Source: Oscillatoriales cyanobacterium USR001
Lineage (GTDB): Bacteria; Cyanobacteriota; Cyanobacteriia; Cyanobacteriales; Microcoleaceae
Direction of reading: 5' to 3'
Assembly: GCA_001698425.1 (NCBI GenBank)
Contig: MBRE01000085.1
Coordinates: forward strand, 37,457 to 101,456
DNA length: 64,000 nt
Part shown: piece by piece, positions 8,026 to 17,811 of the stretch
How the letters are laid out: every line of letters begins with the position of its first letter
Numbering within the stretch: the first letter of the stretch is position 1
Notes under the pieces: model-generated
The model's input: only the letters and a program-made list of their open reading frames with translations
Database searches by the model: none
What the model was told of the DNA's origin: nothing
Made by a program: the position numbers and the translations under genes

Positions 8026-9356
8026 TTTACTAATCCTCTAATTCTACAAGCTGCCTGATATAAGTTAAGAGAACGCCAGATCAATCGCCCAAAAGGGCGC
8101 AATTCCTTAATTAAGAAATTGACTAAGATAATCACGTAAAAATAAGTGAGTAAAGTCGCGGCAGTTGCCCCAAAAGCTCCATACTTAGGAATCAGCAACA
8201 AGTTTAACACCACATTTAAAATAGAGCCAACTACAGTCAAGTAAAGACCATAACGCAACTGACCTTCTATGGTAAAGTATGTGTTTCGTGCCACTCCAAA
8301 GTTACTCCCAAATTGAGCCCAAACATAGATTGCCAACACTGCTCCTGACTTAGCATACTTTTCACCAAGGATCTGCACGATCAAAGGCGAAAATAATGAG
8401 ATGGGAATAGCTACTCCTAACCAGAAAAACATCATTATATCTGAATAAATTTGAAATTTATTTAGATATTCTTGATAATTTTTCTCTCTCAAACTTGTTA
8501 ACTTAGGAAAAATAGAGTTAGATAGGATCATTGGCAAGAAGTCAAAGATTTCCGAAATTTTCACGGCAGCAGCATAATAGCCCAATTCAGCATTTTTATT
8601 CATCATACCGAGCATAACTTGATCGGTTTTTGAATAGACATAAACTGCCAATCCCGATAAAACTATCGGCCAACTTTCTGATAGTAATTCCCTGCACCGC
8701 TCCCAACTGAATCGCCACAGTTTAATTTGATTGCCAGTCAACCGATAAAAATAGATATAAGCTATTCCTACCAAGACTACTTCTACCAATCGAATACCAG
8801 CGAAGGCAAGCAAGGGAGCCTTAATTGTTACCAATCCAATTCTGACAGCAGCAACAAAAAAAGATACCGAATTTTTTGCTAAAACTGTATATTTTGACTG
8901 GACTTGAGACTGAAACCAAAAATTAATCGCTTCAAAAGCATTAAAAATACTTCCGGCGGCGATGATTCCTACTAACCAACGAGTTAGGTTGTCATTAGGT
9001 TTAAGTAGGGAAATCACAGTGACAGTTAACACCAGAGTGATTAAACCGCCAATAAATTGCAGTCCGAAGGCCGTTCCCAGGGTTTCATTTTTGCATTCAG
9101 GGTTGCGAGCAATATCGCGAATGACAATTCTACCTAATCCCATTGATGCCACTGCACTAAATAGTGACACAAAGGCCAAGGCGTAGGTGAGCAAACCAAA
9201 TTGATCCGGCCCTAGATAGCGCATTACCCAAAGGCCTACGACTAAACCCAAGCCCATCTGCAAGATTTGGTCAGTGAAGAGCCAAGCTACATTGCTTAGT
9301 ACCTGGCGCAGACCTGGTCCAAGCTTTTGACTTAATCCAGCTAGTTTGTTTAACAT
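8022..9356 (-). CDS. Oligosaccharide flippase, Wzx-type (MOP superfamily)
   Basis: 444 aa polytopic membrane protein with about 12-14 hydrophobic segments. The N-terminal pattern NVAWLFTDQILQMGLGLVVG followed by VMRYLGPDQFGLLTYA is the hallmark of polysaccharide-biosynthesis flippases (RfbX/Wzx). It moves undecaprenyl-PP-linked repeat units across the inner membrane. It lies between the Wzy-like gene (9497-10915) and the unknown zinc-ribbon gene, all on the minus strand. The short overlap with the downstream gene suggests one transcript. Confidence 0.9.
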   Translation of the reverse strand: MLNKLAGLSQKLGPGLRQVLSNVAWLFTDQILQMGLGLVVGLWVMRYLGPDQFGLLTYALAFVSLFSAVASMGLGRIVIRDIARNPECKNETLGTAFGLQFIGGLITLVLTVTVISLLKPNDNLTRWLVGIIAAGSIFNAFEAINFWFQSQVQSKYTVLAKNSVSFFVAAVRIGLVTIKAPLLAFAGIRLVEVVLVGIAYIYFYRLTGNQIKLWRFSWERCRELLSESWPIVLSGLAVYVYSKTDQVMLGMMNKNAELGYYAAAVKISEIFDFLPMILSNSIFPKLTSLREKNYQEYLNKFQIYSDIMMFFWLGVAIPISLFSPLIVQILGEKYAKSGAVLAIYVWAQFGSNFGVARNTYFTIEGQLRYGLYLTVVGSILNVVLNLLLIPKYGAFGATAATLLTYFYVIILVNFLIKELRPFGRLIWRSLNLYQAACRIRGLVK

Positions 9357-9496
9357 CAGAAGTCTTAAATTTTTATCAAATAATCAGACGGTTTTGACAC
9401 CCTGGGTAATCTAATAATAGTAGAATGATTGATAACATACCACAGATTGACACCTTTAGTATTAATTCTGCGATCGAGCCAGTTTAGTTGAATTTA

Positions 9497-10915
9497 CTAA
9501 AAAGTGCGATGAGCAGAAAGTCTGGCAGGATTGCTAGTGGTAATATTGTTCGTGCTACTAGCATTATCTATAGCCAGTCGCACCGTCAACATTACATAAC
9601 TCAGCCAAGAATTTCCGGTAGTTAGAAGATAACCTTCTGTGATATTGCTCATAATAATATATACCAAAAAACAAATAGGCATTCCCGCATCTTCTAACTT
9701 GCTGCGACTCAAATACCGGACTGCATAAGCCAAATTTAGTAGCAGAGAAATTCCCATTAGAATTAATCCAGGCCAACCAAAAGCTAACAATACACCGATC
9801 GCACCATTGTGTGGATTTTGAGGGTTAAATCCACTCGCAGTATATATAAAATAAGCCGGAGTAGCAGGTCCCAACTTATGTTGTTGAAAAAAGCCATCAT
9901 ATCCGTAACCAGTCCAAGGTCGTTCGTTCGCTGCATCAATTAACTCCGGCCAAAATTCTGTTCGCCCAGTTAGAGTCAAGTCCTTACCTAACCCATCAAC
10001 AATAATAGACTCTAAATTGTCTAGTACATAAACCGTCACAATTATGCTGACTACAATAAAACATATAATTGATGTAAAAGCCCACTGAAAACTTAACTTT
10101 TTCAGAAAATTTAGCGAAGAAACCGCAATGATTAATATGATAGTAATAACTAGGGCGGCTCCCGATTTATTAGTTCTCACCAGGTAGAAAGAAAAAAACA
10201 TCATTCCCAAAGCAATCCAGCGTTCTCTCTTCGTTTTAGCACCTTGAGAATAATGTAAATACCAGAAGGCAGTACATAAAGTCAAAACTCCTCCCAGAGA
10301 ATTTTTAGATTGAGTTATACCGACAAAATCGCTGCCACGAGGCGGTGCTAGGATAAAACTTCCAAAACCAACTGCTGTGTAACCCCATCGCCAAAAACGA
10401 GACAGATCGTACCATTTATATTGGGCTGCTAAGTAAAACCCAAAAACAGTAAAAGCTGAAAAAGCGATCCCCGCTCTTAAAGTTATGTCAGGGACTATGG
10501 ACCAAAATGTAGAGAGTAATGGCAGTAAAGAATAAAGCAGAAAACAGGGATTGAAGATTAATACTTTGGTAAAATAATCTATAAAATTACTGGCAAAAAT
10601 TTTAAATCTGGAGAACAAAATTATAACAACCCAAGGGTAAAAAAAGTAAGGTAGCATTGTAGCTATGCCCCCGGCTTGTTCTTTGAGATTGACAAAATGC
10701 AAATAATTAAACGGAACTTGTGTCAAAAACGGAGAAATGTAAATATAAAGAATTCCAAAGCCTTTTTCTAAAGAACTACCGATCTTTTTTTTACTCGCAA
10801 GTTGAAACAATATTAAAGTAGTAACTACTAAAACACCAAAGACTAAGTAGGTTAAGGCAGGATGTCCTAAAAGGAGGTCTTTGAGTTGTCTGGCTGCTGA
10901 TACTTTTTGAGTCAT
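9497..10915 (-). CDS. O-antigen ligase/polymerase family protein (Wzy/WaaL-like)
   Basis: 472 aa with about ten to twelve hydrophobic segments and a large periplasmic loop around residues 300-385. That loop contains LTGRTEFWPEL and HNGAIGVLLAFGW, the usual signature of the Wzy_C/O-antigen-ligase family. In a locus with Wzx, Wza and Wzc the natural role is polymerisation of flipped repeat units at the periplasmic face. Family members cannot be split into polymerase and ligase by sequence alone. Divergent from wza-like 11007 with a 91-bp gap that must hold both promoters. Confidence 0.85.
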   Translation of the reverse strand: MTQKVSAARQLKDLLLGHPALTYLVFGVLVVTTLILFQLASKKKIGSSLEKGFGILYIYISPFLTQVPFNYLHFVNLKEQAGGIATMLPYFFYPWVVIILFSRFKIFASNFIDYFTKVLIFNPCFLLYSLLPLLSTFWSIVPDITLRAGIAFSAFTVFGFYLAAQYKWYDLSRFWRWGYTAVGFGSFILAPPRGSDFVGITQSKNSLGGVLTLCTAFWYLHYSQGAKTKRERWIALGMMFFSFYLVRTNKSGAALVITIILIIAVSSLNFLKKLSFQWAFTSIICFIVVSIIVTVYVLDNLESIIVDGLGKDLTLTGRTEFWPELIDAANERPWTGYGYDGFFQQHKLGPATPAYFIYTASGFNPQNPHNGAIGVLLAFGWPGLILMGISLLLNLAYAVRYLSRSKLEDAGMPICFLVYIIMSNITEGYLLTTGNSWLSYVMLTVRLAIDNASSTNNITTSNPARLSAHRTF

Positions 10916-11006
10916 AAGTTGAGATTAATTAAACTGAAGAGCTTTCTAATTTAGGTATAAAAAGGCTAAACTTAGATCGACCATAATTTAGTTAAGCAGG
11001 TAGTAG

Positions 11007-12473
11007 ATGACTAACACTGAGGTTCTTAGAAAAATAACTCCATCTGTTGTGGCTTTAACTTTTTTGACTGTTACAGCGATCGCTTCGCCTTCTCGTATCC
11101 TAGCACAACTGCCTAATCGGTCAGAAATCCCGACGATTACGCCCGTAAGGAAAACACCAGAAAGTTATAAATTAGGTGGAGGCGATCGCATCAATATTGA
11201 AATATTAGAAGTCCCAGAACTCAGCCGGGGCTACGAAGTTTTATCAGACGGCTCAGTTAACCTACCCCTAATCGGTCTAGTATCTCTGCGAGGTAGAACA
11301 TTAGTCGAAGCCACCGAAGTAATTAGCGCCGCCTACCGCCGCATCCTCAAAGATCCCATAGTCACAGTTAATTTAGTCACAGCTAGACCCCTCACCGTCG
11401 GCGTGATTGGAGAAGTCAACCGTCCCGGAAGCTACGGTCTTAACCTCACCCCCGGCGTAGGTACTGCCCCTGCGGTACAATACCCAACATTAATTCAATC
11501 ACTGAGGACGGCTGAGGGAATCACTGGCTTAGCCGACATTCGTAACATCCAAGTCCGTCGCCCTCAACCAACAGGCACAGATATCATCATCAAAGTCAAC
11601 CTCTGGAAATTTCTTCAAGAAGGAGACATCAGCCAAGACATCATTTTGCAAGACAAAGACACCATAATTGTCCCCACAGTCACCACCTTTAACCAAGCAG
11701 AAGCCCGCCAAATCGCCAGCGTTAATTTTTCGCCCCCGCCAGAAAACCCCCGCTCCATCTCGATCGTTGGGGAAGTCACCCGCCCTGGCTCTTACGTAGT
11801 CATTGGTGGTAACACGACAACCGAACTCAGTCGCCAAGGTTTCCCTACCGTCACGCGAGCCATTCAGCTTGCAGGAGGAATTACCGCCTTAGCCGACATT
11901 CGCCAAATTCAAGTTCGCCGCCCCACCAGAACAGGGGAACAAATTATTTCAGTTAATCTCTGGCAACTCCTAGAATCTGGAGATGCCTCTCAAGATGCCA
12001 TTCTCCAACAGGGAGATACCATCATTGTACCCAAAGTCCAAGCCATCAACCCAACAGAAGCAGGAATATTGGCTTCAACAAACTTTTCCCCTCCTGCGAT
12101 TAGTGTTTATGTAGTAGGAGAACTCAGACTGGCCACTAACGAACCCTTGAAGTTGCCGTCAAATGCTACATTAAATCAAGCTTTACTGGCGAAAGGATTC
12201 GGATACGACAATCCCAGAGCCAATAGAGAATTTGTAGATTTAATTCGTCTTAATCCCGATGGTAGTACCACAAAACGTAAAATAAATATTGATTTAACAA
12301 TAGGGAATAGCGAAGAAAAGAATCCTCAGCTTCGCAGCAACGACATTATTATTGTGCATCGCAGTTCTCGCGCTGAATTCTCCGATCGCTTAGGTACTAC
12401 ATTAGCTCCGATAACGCCATTTACGGGAGTAGCAAATTTTCTAGCCATATTGAGATCCCTATTCCGCTTCTGA
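11007..12473 (+). CDS. Polysaccharide export outer-membrane protein (Wza-like, SLBB domains)
   Basis: 488 aa with an N-terminal signal peptide ending near ILAQ. The poly-export domain (YKLGGGDRINIEILEVPELS, VLSDGSVNLPLIG) is followed by three SLBB-type domains (for example GVIGEVNRPGSYGL and SIVGEVTRPGSYVV). Wza proteins form the outer-membrane channel for exopolysaccharide. The first two SLBB blocks share near-identical stretches (ADIRNIQVRRP / ADIRQIQVRRP), a sign of internal duplication. No lipobox Cys is evident, which is common in cyanobacterial homologues. Followed by the wzc-like gene. Confidence 0.9.
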   Translation: MTNTEVLRKITPSVVALTFLTVTAIASPSRILAQLPNRSEIPTITPVRKTPESYKLGGGDRINIEILEVPELSRGYEVLSDGSVNLPLIGLVSLRGRTLVEATEVISAAYRRILKDPIVTVNLVTARPLTVGVIGEVNRPGSYGLNLTPGVGTAPAVQYPTLIQSLRTAEGITGLADIRNIQVRRPQPTGTDIIIKVNLWKFLQEGDISQDIILQDKDTIIVPTVTTFNQAEARQIASVNFSPPPENPRSISIVGEVTRPGSYVVIGGNTTTELSRQGFPTVTRAIQLAGGITALADIRQIQVRRPTRTGEQIISVNLWQLLESGDASQDAILQQGDTIIVPKVQAINPTEAGILASTNFSPPAISVYVVGELRLATNEPLKLPSNATLNQALLAKGFGYDNPRANREFVDLIRLNPDGSTTKRKINIDLTIGNSEEKNPQLRSNDIIIVHRSSRAEFSDRLGTTLAPITPFTGVANFLAILRSLFRF

Positions 12474-12607
12474 TTGAAGAAAACTTTCTATTCCAGGGTC
12501 AATACCTAGTCGAAATTTCTAGCCAAGAGTTAGAATAAAACTAAACTGCCGATCGCATCGTTACATAGCCACGTATCAACTCAAAAATATAGTCAAAGCA
12601 CTTAACA

Positions 12608-14944
12608 ATGGATAACCGACAAGAGTTTCAACCCTTTTTACCTAAATCAAATGGCAAGTTGCCTCATTTGTCCCCTCAGATATACAGAGACAAGCCGGAA
12701 GAGAGCGAGGAAGAAAAGCTCGATTTGTCCTGGCTGTTTGCAGTAGTACGTCGGCGAGCTCCAGTGATGGTCGCAGCGACTATGTTATTGAGCTTGCTGG
12801 CAGGGGGCTTGATCGTCTCTAGCTCCAAGAAAACTATTATCGAATACGAAGGCTCCTTCGCTCTTTTGGTAGAACCAGCGACGGCAGAAGGCTTATTATC
12901 TAAGCAACTCAACTCTAATACCCCCGCTGCTGACTTGGCGAGAATCAATATTGAAGGTATTAGCTTGGTGGACTATGAAACTCAAATTCGGATTTTGAAG
13001 AGTCCCAAAATGATGATGCCAGTAGTTAAGGAATTACAAAATCAGTATCCTAGACTTAGCTATACTGAATTGATGAGTAACCTGGGGATCAGCCGCATTA
13101 GTTATTCTAAAGATGGTAAATCTATAGGGACAAAAATCTTAGAGGTTCGCTATAAAGATAAAGACACGAAAAAAATTTACGAGGTATTAAAAAAAGTCAA
13201 GAATGCCTATATCACGTACAGCTTAGAGCAGCGTTTGCTGGGGATCAATCAAGGAATTAATTTTATTGAGAAAGTAACTCTGCCCAAGTTACAAAAAAGA
13301 GTGGGAGCTATTCAATTGCAATTGCAACGCTTGCGGCAGGAAAGGAACTTTTTTGAGCCGACTTTGGAAGGGCGATCGCTTTCCGATCAGGTTCAAAGTC
13401 TTCGCAGCCAGCAGTTACAATTGGAAGCTGAGTTGAAGGGAATACGAACAATCTATAACAACTATCAAAAACTTTTAGATGCGAATAATCCGGTGGGAAT
13501 TTTAATTACTCAAGGTCAATCTTACGGAGGGTTAGTTAATGAAATTCAGAAGGTAGATTCTGAGCTTTCCCTGAAGTTGGCTCAATACAGGGAAGATAGT
13601 TTGCCAATTCAAGCTCTGCGGAAAAGTTATACGGAGCTTATGGAAATGGCAACCAAACGAGCGCAGGAAGTTGTCATGCCTAGTATCGCTAGTAAAATTG
13701 ATGATTTGGAGGCACGCAAAAATACTCTGAGCGAAGCTCAAAATCAACTCAGTGAAAAACTGAGAAAATTTGCAGTCACGGCGCGAGAGTATGACAATTT
13801 ACAGCAGGAATTGCAAGTCTTGACTAAGAGTTTGTCAGATTTTTTGGGTAAGTTGGAAGCGCTACGCATAGACGCGGCGCAACAACAAGCGCCTTGGCAA
13901 GAAATTAATCCGCCGGAAATACCTCTGGATAAATGGGGAAGATATATTCCGGCGACGATTAAACAAACTAGCAAGCAGTTAGCCCTGGCAGTTATTTTGA
14001 GTAGTCTTTTGGGTATAGCTATTGGTTTGCTAGTGGAGGTGCTAAATACTGTTTTCCACACTCCAGAAGAGGTGAGGGCGGCGGCAAAGTTGCCTATATT
14101 GGGTGTTATTCCTTTGGCGAAAAAACTTAGGCAAAAGCGACCTCCTAGACCAAGAAAAAGGTCGGCGAAGGGGGCTTCTGCGGAGCAGCCTGTTGATAAA
14201 AGTATTCCGGCGGCGGTTATTAGTATGAAGGGGCAGGGGGAGTTAGATTATCCATTTTTGGAGGCTTTCCGATCGCTTTATACTAATATCTATTTGATGA
14301 GTTCTGGTCGGACAATTCGCTCTTTGTTGATCTGTTCGCCTGTGGCTGGAGATGGGAAATCTACTGTGGCGCTCCATTTGGCTCAGACGGCGGCGGCGGT
14401 GGGTCAGCGAGTATTGTTGGTGGATGCGGATTTGCGCTACCCTCAGTTACACCTGAAGCTGGGTTTGCCGAATATCCGGGGCCTGAGCGATGCTATTTCG
14501 TCGGATTTGAGTCTTAATGATGCGATTCAGCGATCGCCTTTGGAAGATAATCTCTTTGTTTTGACGGCAGGTCATATCCCTTCTGACCCAATTAAGTTGC
14601 TGTCTTCTAAAAAGATGCAGTATTTGATGGAGCAGTTTCAAGCTTTTTTTGATTTGGTGATTTATGACACTCCTCCTCTGGTTGGTCTGGCAGATGGCCA
14701 CTTGCTGGGGGCTCACACTGATGGCACGATGATGGTTATGCAGCTTGGACAGACCGATCGCTCTCAGGTAAGCAAAGCTTTAGATGAGTTAAAAATTTCT
14801 GGAGCTTCACTTTTGGGGATTGTGGCTAATGGGTTTAAAGGTACGAGCCGGAGCTCTAGCCCAAGACCGGTGGGTTTTGAGACGGTTTATAATAATCAAC
14901 TCCCGGTTTTAGGTAATAAAACGCCAGATAGTAGTAGTCTGTGA
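12608..14944 (+). CDS. Polysaccharide co-polymerase / BY-kinase (Wzc-like)
   Basis: 778 aa. A Wzz domain with membrane segments near residues 52-72 and 455-476 encloses a long periplasmic coiled coil (about 200-420). The cytoplasmic kinase domain has Walker A VAGDGKST (about 578-585), Walker A' VDADLRYPQ and Walker B VIYDTPPL. Such proteins control chain length and polymerisation through cycles of tyrosine autophosphorylation. The C-terminal tail after the kinase has only one visible Tyr (FETVYNNQ) instead of the usual Tyr cluster, so regulation may differ. Last gene of the polysaccharide locus. Confidence 0.9.
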   Translation: MDNRQEFQPFLPKSNGKLPHLSPQIYRDKPEESEEEKLDLSWLFAVVRRRAPVMVAATMLLSLLAGGLIVSSSKKTIIEYEGSFALLVEPATAEGLLSKQLNSNTPAADLARINIEGISLVDYETQIRILKSPKMMMPVVKELQNQYPRLSYTELMSNLGISRISYSKDGKSIGTKILEVRYKDKDTKKIYEVLKKVKNAYITYSLEQRLLGINQGINFIEKVTLPKLQKRVGAIQLQLQRLRQERNFFEPTLEGRSLSDQVQSLRSQQLQLEAELKGIRTIYNNYQKLLDANNPVGILITQGQSYGGLVNEIQKVDSELSLKLAQYREDSLPIQALRKSYTELMEMATKRAQEVVMPSIASKIDDLEARKNTLSEAQNQLSEKLRKFAVTAREYDNLQQELQVLTKSLSDFLGKLEALRIDAAQQQAPWQEINPPEIPLDKWGRYIPATIKQTSKQLALAVILSSLLGIAIGLLVEVLNTVFHTPEEVRAAAKLPILGVIPLAKKLRQKRPPRPRKRSAKGASAEQPVDKSIPAAVISMKGQGELDYPFLEAFRSLYTNIYLMSSGRTIRSLLICSPVAGDGKSTVALHLAQTAAAVGQRVLLVDADLRYPQLHLKLGLPNIRGLSDAISSDLSLNDAIQRSPLEDNLFVLTAGHIPSDPIKLLSSKKMQYLMEQFQAFFDLVIYDTPPLVGLADGHLLGAHTDGTMMVMQLGQTDRSQVSKALDELKISGASLLGIVANGFKGTSRSSSPRPVGFETVYNNQLPVLGNKTPDSSSL

Positions 14945-15305
14945 GTATGAGGATTTAGTGGTGCGATCGCTCACAATTTGTGAGCGCACTGATTCACAAC
15001 AGCCAAATCTTTTCGGGAGGCTTAAACCTTCCTTCTATCCTAGCTCTTGGCTGCTAATCGTTCTCGATCGCAGGAAACTGGGCAGCCACAGGATCGGGTT
15101 TTGATGCAGAAATGCTATCTTTGAGATTAAAGTGATAAACTAACAAATAGAGTTAGTTGTGTCAACCGAGATTTCTCGGTAGTTTTAATTACAAGTAAGA
15201 TAGTGAACAAACGTGGGTAAGTTATATTTAACTAAGGGCAGTGTAAATCAGGGGACTATACCCGGATTTTGTGAAAGTTTCAACCCAGAAACTAGGTAGG
15301 AATAT
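14945..15305. other. Intergenic region between wzc-like gene and response regulator
   Basis: About 360 bp. Besides the hairpin at 14,961-14,990 it is AT-rich towards the response-regulator gene and presumably holds its promoter. No further gene is supported. Confidence 0.5.
14961..14990 (+). terminator. Hairpin downstream of the wzc-like gene
   Basis: GCTCACA and TGTGAGC form a 7-bp stem around a 2-base centre, extended by GTGC/GCAC with a bulge. It starts about 17 bases after the stop. There is no clear T tract, so termination is likely but not certain. Confidence 0.45.
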
Positions 15306-15671
15306 ATGAGCACAGTTATGGTTGTTGACGATAGCGTCACCTTACGGGAGATGATCGCCGACCTCCTCAAAGGCAGAGGATTGAATGTTACTGTAGCCAG
15401 TGATGGCGTAGAAGCTCTGGAGCAAATCAAAGCTAATTGCCCCGATCTAGTCGTTCTGGACATTGTTATGCCTCGGATGAACGGCTATGAAGTTTGCCGA
15501 CGGCTCAAGAGCGACCCAAAAACTCAAAATTTACCAGTGGTGATGTGTTCGAGCAAAAGCGAAGAATTCGATCGCTACTGGGGAATGAAGCAAGGAGCCG
15601 ATGCCTATATCGCTAAACCTTTTCACCCGCAGGAATTAGTCGGAACTATTAAGCAACTCCTCCGGGGTTAA
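15306..15671 (+). CDS. CheY/PatA-type single-domain response regulator
   Basis: 121 aa, exactly one receiver domain. Visible active-site residues: the acidic pair in VVDDS (8-9), phospho-acceptor Asp in VVLDIVMPRMNGYEVC (about D52), Thr/Ser in VMCSSKS and Lys in YIAKPFHPQ. It takes a phosphoryl group from a histidine kinase; single-domain members act by protein contact, for example in motility. It is convergent with the histidine kinase at 15838-17754, a plausible but unproven partner. Confidence 0.92.
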   Translation: MSTVMVVDDSVTLREMIADLLKGRGLNVTVASDGVEALEQIKANCPDLVVLDIVMPRMNGYEVCRRLKSDPKTQNLPVVMCSSKSEEFDRYWGMKQGADAYIAKPFHPQELVGTIKQLLRG

Positions 15672-15837
15672 GTTTATATCCCCTTTTCCCCGCGCCAGTT
15701 TGGAATTTAGGGGAAATTTTGTCGCAACCGTGTAGCGTGACATTTGACACTGTTAATGATGGTATCTGGCAAACAATTAAATTGCTCCTGTTGTTCGTTG
15801 GTTGGACTGAGAAATTAGTAATTTTTAATTGCTAAAT

Positions 15838-17754
15838 CTAGGTGGAAAGTTGAGTAGTGGCGGGAAGTGCGATCGCAAATTCTGCACCCGCACCCGGAGA
15901 GGAAATAATCTCAATTTTCCCTCGATGTTTTTCAACAATTTGGTAACAAATTGCCAGTCCGATCCCAGTACCTTTCCCCGGTTCTTTGGTTGTAAAAAAG
16001 GGGTCAAATACTTTATTTTGGATTGCCGGTGAAATACCAGGGCCATTATCACAAATTCGCACTAGAATTTTGCCAGCGTCCAGTTTTTTAGTTTGAATTA
16101 AAATTTGAGGCTTTCGATCGATTGTACAATCCTTTTCTGCTAGTTCTTCTAGTGCATCGATCGCATTTACTAAAATATTTAAAAATACTTGGTTTAACTG
16201 TGCAGGATAACACTCTATTGGTGGCAAATCTCCATATTCTTTAATCACTTCAATTCTATCCTTGAGCCTACTATTAAGAATCAATAATGTGCTATCAATC
16301 CCTTCGTGGATATCGACTAATTTCGTTTGAGCTTCATCTAATCGAGAGAAGTTTCGCAAAGACAAAACTATTTGCCGGATACGATCGGAACCTATTTTCA
16401 TAGATTGAAGCATATTTAGCAAATCTTCAGTGATAAATTCTAGCTCTATTTTTTCTATTTCTTCTCTGATAATCTCGCTAGGTTCTGAGTATTCTTCCTG
16501 ATAAAGACTGACTAAATTAAACAAGTCTAAAATATACTGGTTAGCGTGTTCTAAGTTGCCATAAATAAAGTTAATTGGATTATTGATTTCATGGGCAATA
16601 CCCGCCACCATTTGCCCTAAACTAGACATTTTTTCAGTTTGAATTAAGTGCGTTTGGGTGTGTTTCAATTGGTGTAGCGTTTCTCTAAGTTCCTCGGTTC
16701 TTTCCTCTACTCGCTCCTCTAAAGTTTGGCGAGATAGCTCTAATTCATTGGTGTATTCTGCAATCCATTGTACTAATTGATTGATGGTTTTGGCTAGGGT
16801 TCCTACTTCGTCTTCAGTTGTAACTGGTGCTTGCAAATCAAAGTTTCCTTGCTGGGTAATCTTTTGGGCAACATTGGTTACAGCTTGCAGGGGAATCGCG
16901 ATCGCGCGACTGGTACGAAGAGCGAGAAAAATCGCAATTCCTACTGACACTAATATACTGACTAATATAATTTTAGATCGCAACTTTTCGGCTTGATTAA
17001 AATTAATATATGCTTTTTCTTGCTGGGATTTAGCTATCTCAATAATCAAACTCAAACTCTCTGAAAGTCGTTCAAATTTAACATCTATTTTAACTGCTTT
17101 ATCCTCTCTAATTAAATCTAATACTTGCTGCTGTGCTGCTTTAACTTCCTCTCGTTTGAGTGAGGAAGCATTGATTTGTTGCCAAAAAAGTTTGATTAAT
17201 TGACTATAGGATTCTGTGGTATTTGCGTAACCGCTTAATAATTCCTTTAACTGAGTATAATTTACTGTTAGTTCTCTGGAATTTTCTTTGCTAAAAGAGT
17301 CTATTTTCGCAATATTTGTATTAACTTTATTCATATCGCTCAAAAACTTAGAAACTTCATATTCAAACCAAATTGAATCTCCCAAAACAGAGATTAGCCG
17401 TTTGGGATGGGATTGTACTGCTTGTACAGAATATTCTAAATCTCTGAGCAGATGTTGTTGTTCGTCGGCAAAGTTTAGAGCTTGGAAAGCTTGTCTTTGA
17501 TAATAGTCTCCACAACTTATTCCGATGGTTGTTCCTAATACGGCTACTCCAATTGCTAGGGAGTAGCCATAAGTGATTTTTTTGGCAATACTTAAACGAG
17601 AAATAAACTGGTTAATCGCGGTAAAAGGAGTTTTTTTGAGGAGATTTTTGCAATTATTTTCGCTCTCAACGATCGCCGTATTTTTATTTCCTCTAATTAC
17701 GGTAAGGTGATTAAGTCGCGCAGCTACTTTTTCCCCTGATTTTATTTTTTGCAT
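15838..17754 (-). CDS. Membrane sensor histidine kinase (HAMP, coiled coil, HisKA-type, HATPase)
   Basis: 638 aa. Two membrane segments (about 55-75 and 265-285) flank a helical periplasmic sensor region. A HAMP domain follows (TSRAIAIPLQAVTNVAQ), then a long coiled coil (LEERVEERTEELRE). The phospho-accepting His lies in HEINNPINF (about 388), and the ATP-binding N, G1 and G2 boxes are NILVNAIDAL, CDNGPGI and GTGIGLAICYQI. The gene lies 57 bp downstream of a PhnD-like binding-protein gene on the same strand, which suggests that the lipoprotein delivers the ligand signal to this kinase. Confidence 0.93.
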   Translation of the reverse strand: MQKIKSGEKVAARLNHLTVIRGNKNTAIVESENNCKNLLKKTPFTAINQFISRLSIAKKITYGYSLAIGVAVLGTTIGISCGDYYQRQAFQALNFADEQQHLLRDLEYSVQAVQSHPKRLISVLGDSIWFEYEVSKFLSDMNKVNTNIAKIDSFSKENSRELTVNYTQLKELLSGYANTTESYSQLIKLFWQQINASSLKREEVKAAQQQVLDLIREDKAVKIDVKFERLSESLSLIIEIAKSQQEKAYINFNQAEKLRSKIILVSILVSVGIAIFLALRTSRAIAIPLQAVTNVAQKITQQGNFDLQAPVTTEDEVGTLAKTINQLVQWIAEYTNELELSRQTLEERVEERTEELRETLHQLKHTQTHLIQTEKMSSLGQMVAGIAHEINNPINFIYGNLEHANQYILDLFNLVSLYQEEYSEPSEIIREEIEKIELEFITEDLLNMLQSMKIGSDRIRQIVLSLRNFSRLDEAQTKLVDIHEGIDSTLLILNSRLKDRIEVIKEYGDLPPIECYPAQLNQVFLNILVNAIDALEELAEKDCTIDRKPQILIQTKKLDAGKILVRICDNGPGISPAIQNKVFDPFFTTKEPGKGTGIGLAICYQIVEKHRGKIEIISSPGAGAEFAIALPATTQLST

Positions 17755-17811
17755 GGTTCCGGTCTGAGTTAATGTTTAATTAAGTTTATTTTTTTCATTG
17801 GATTTTTAGTT

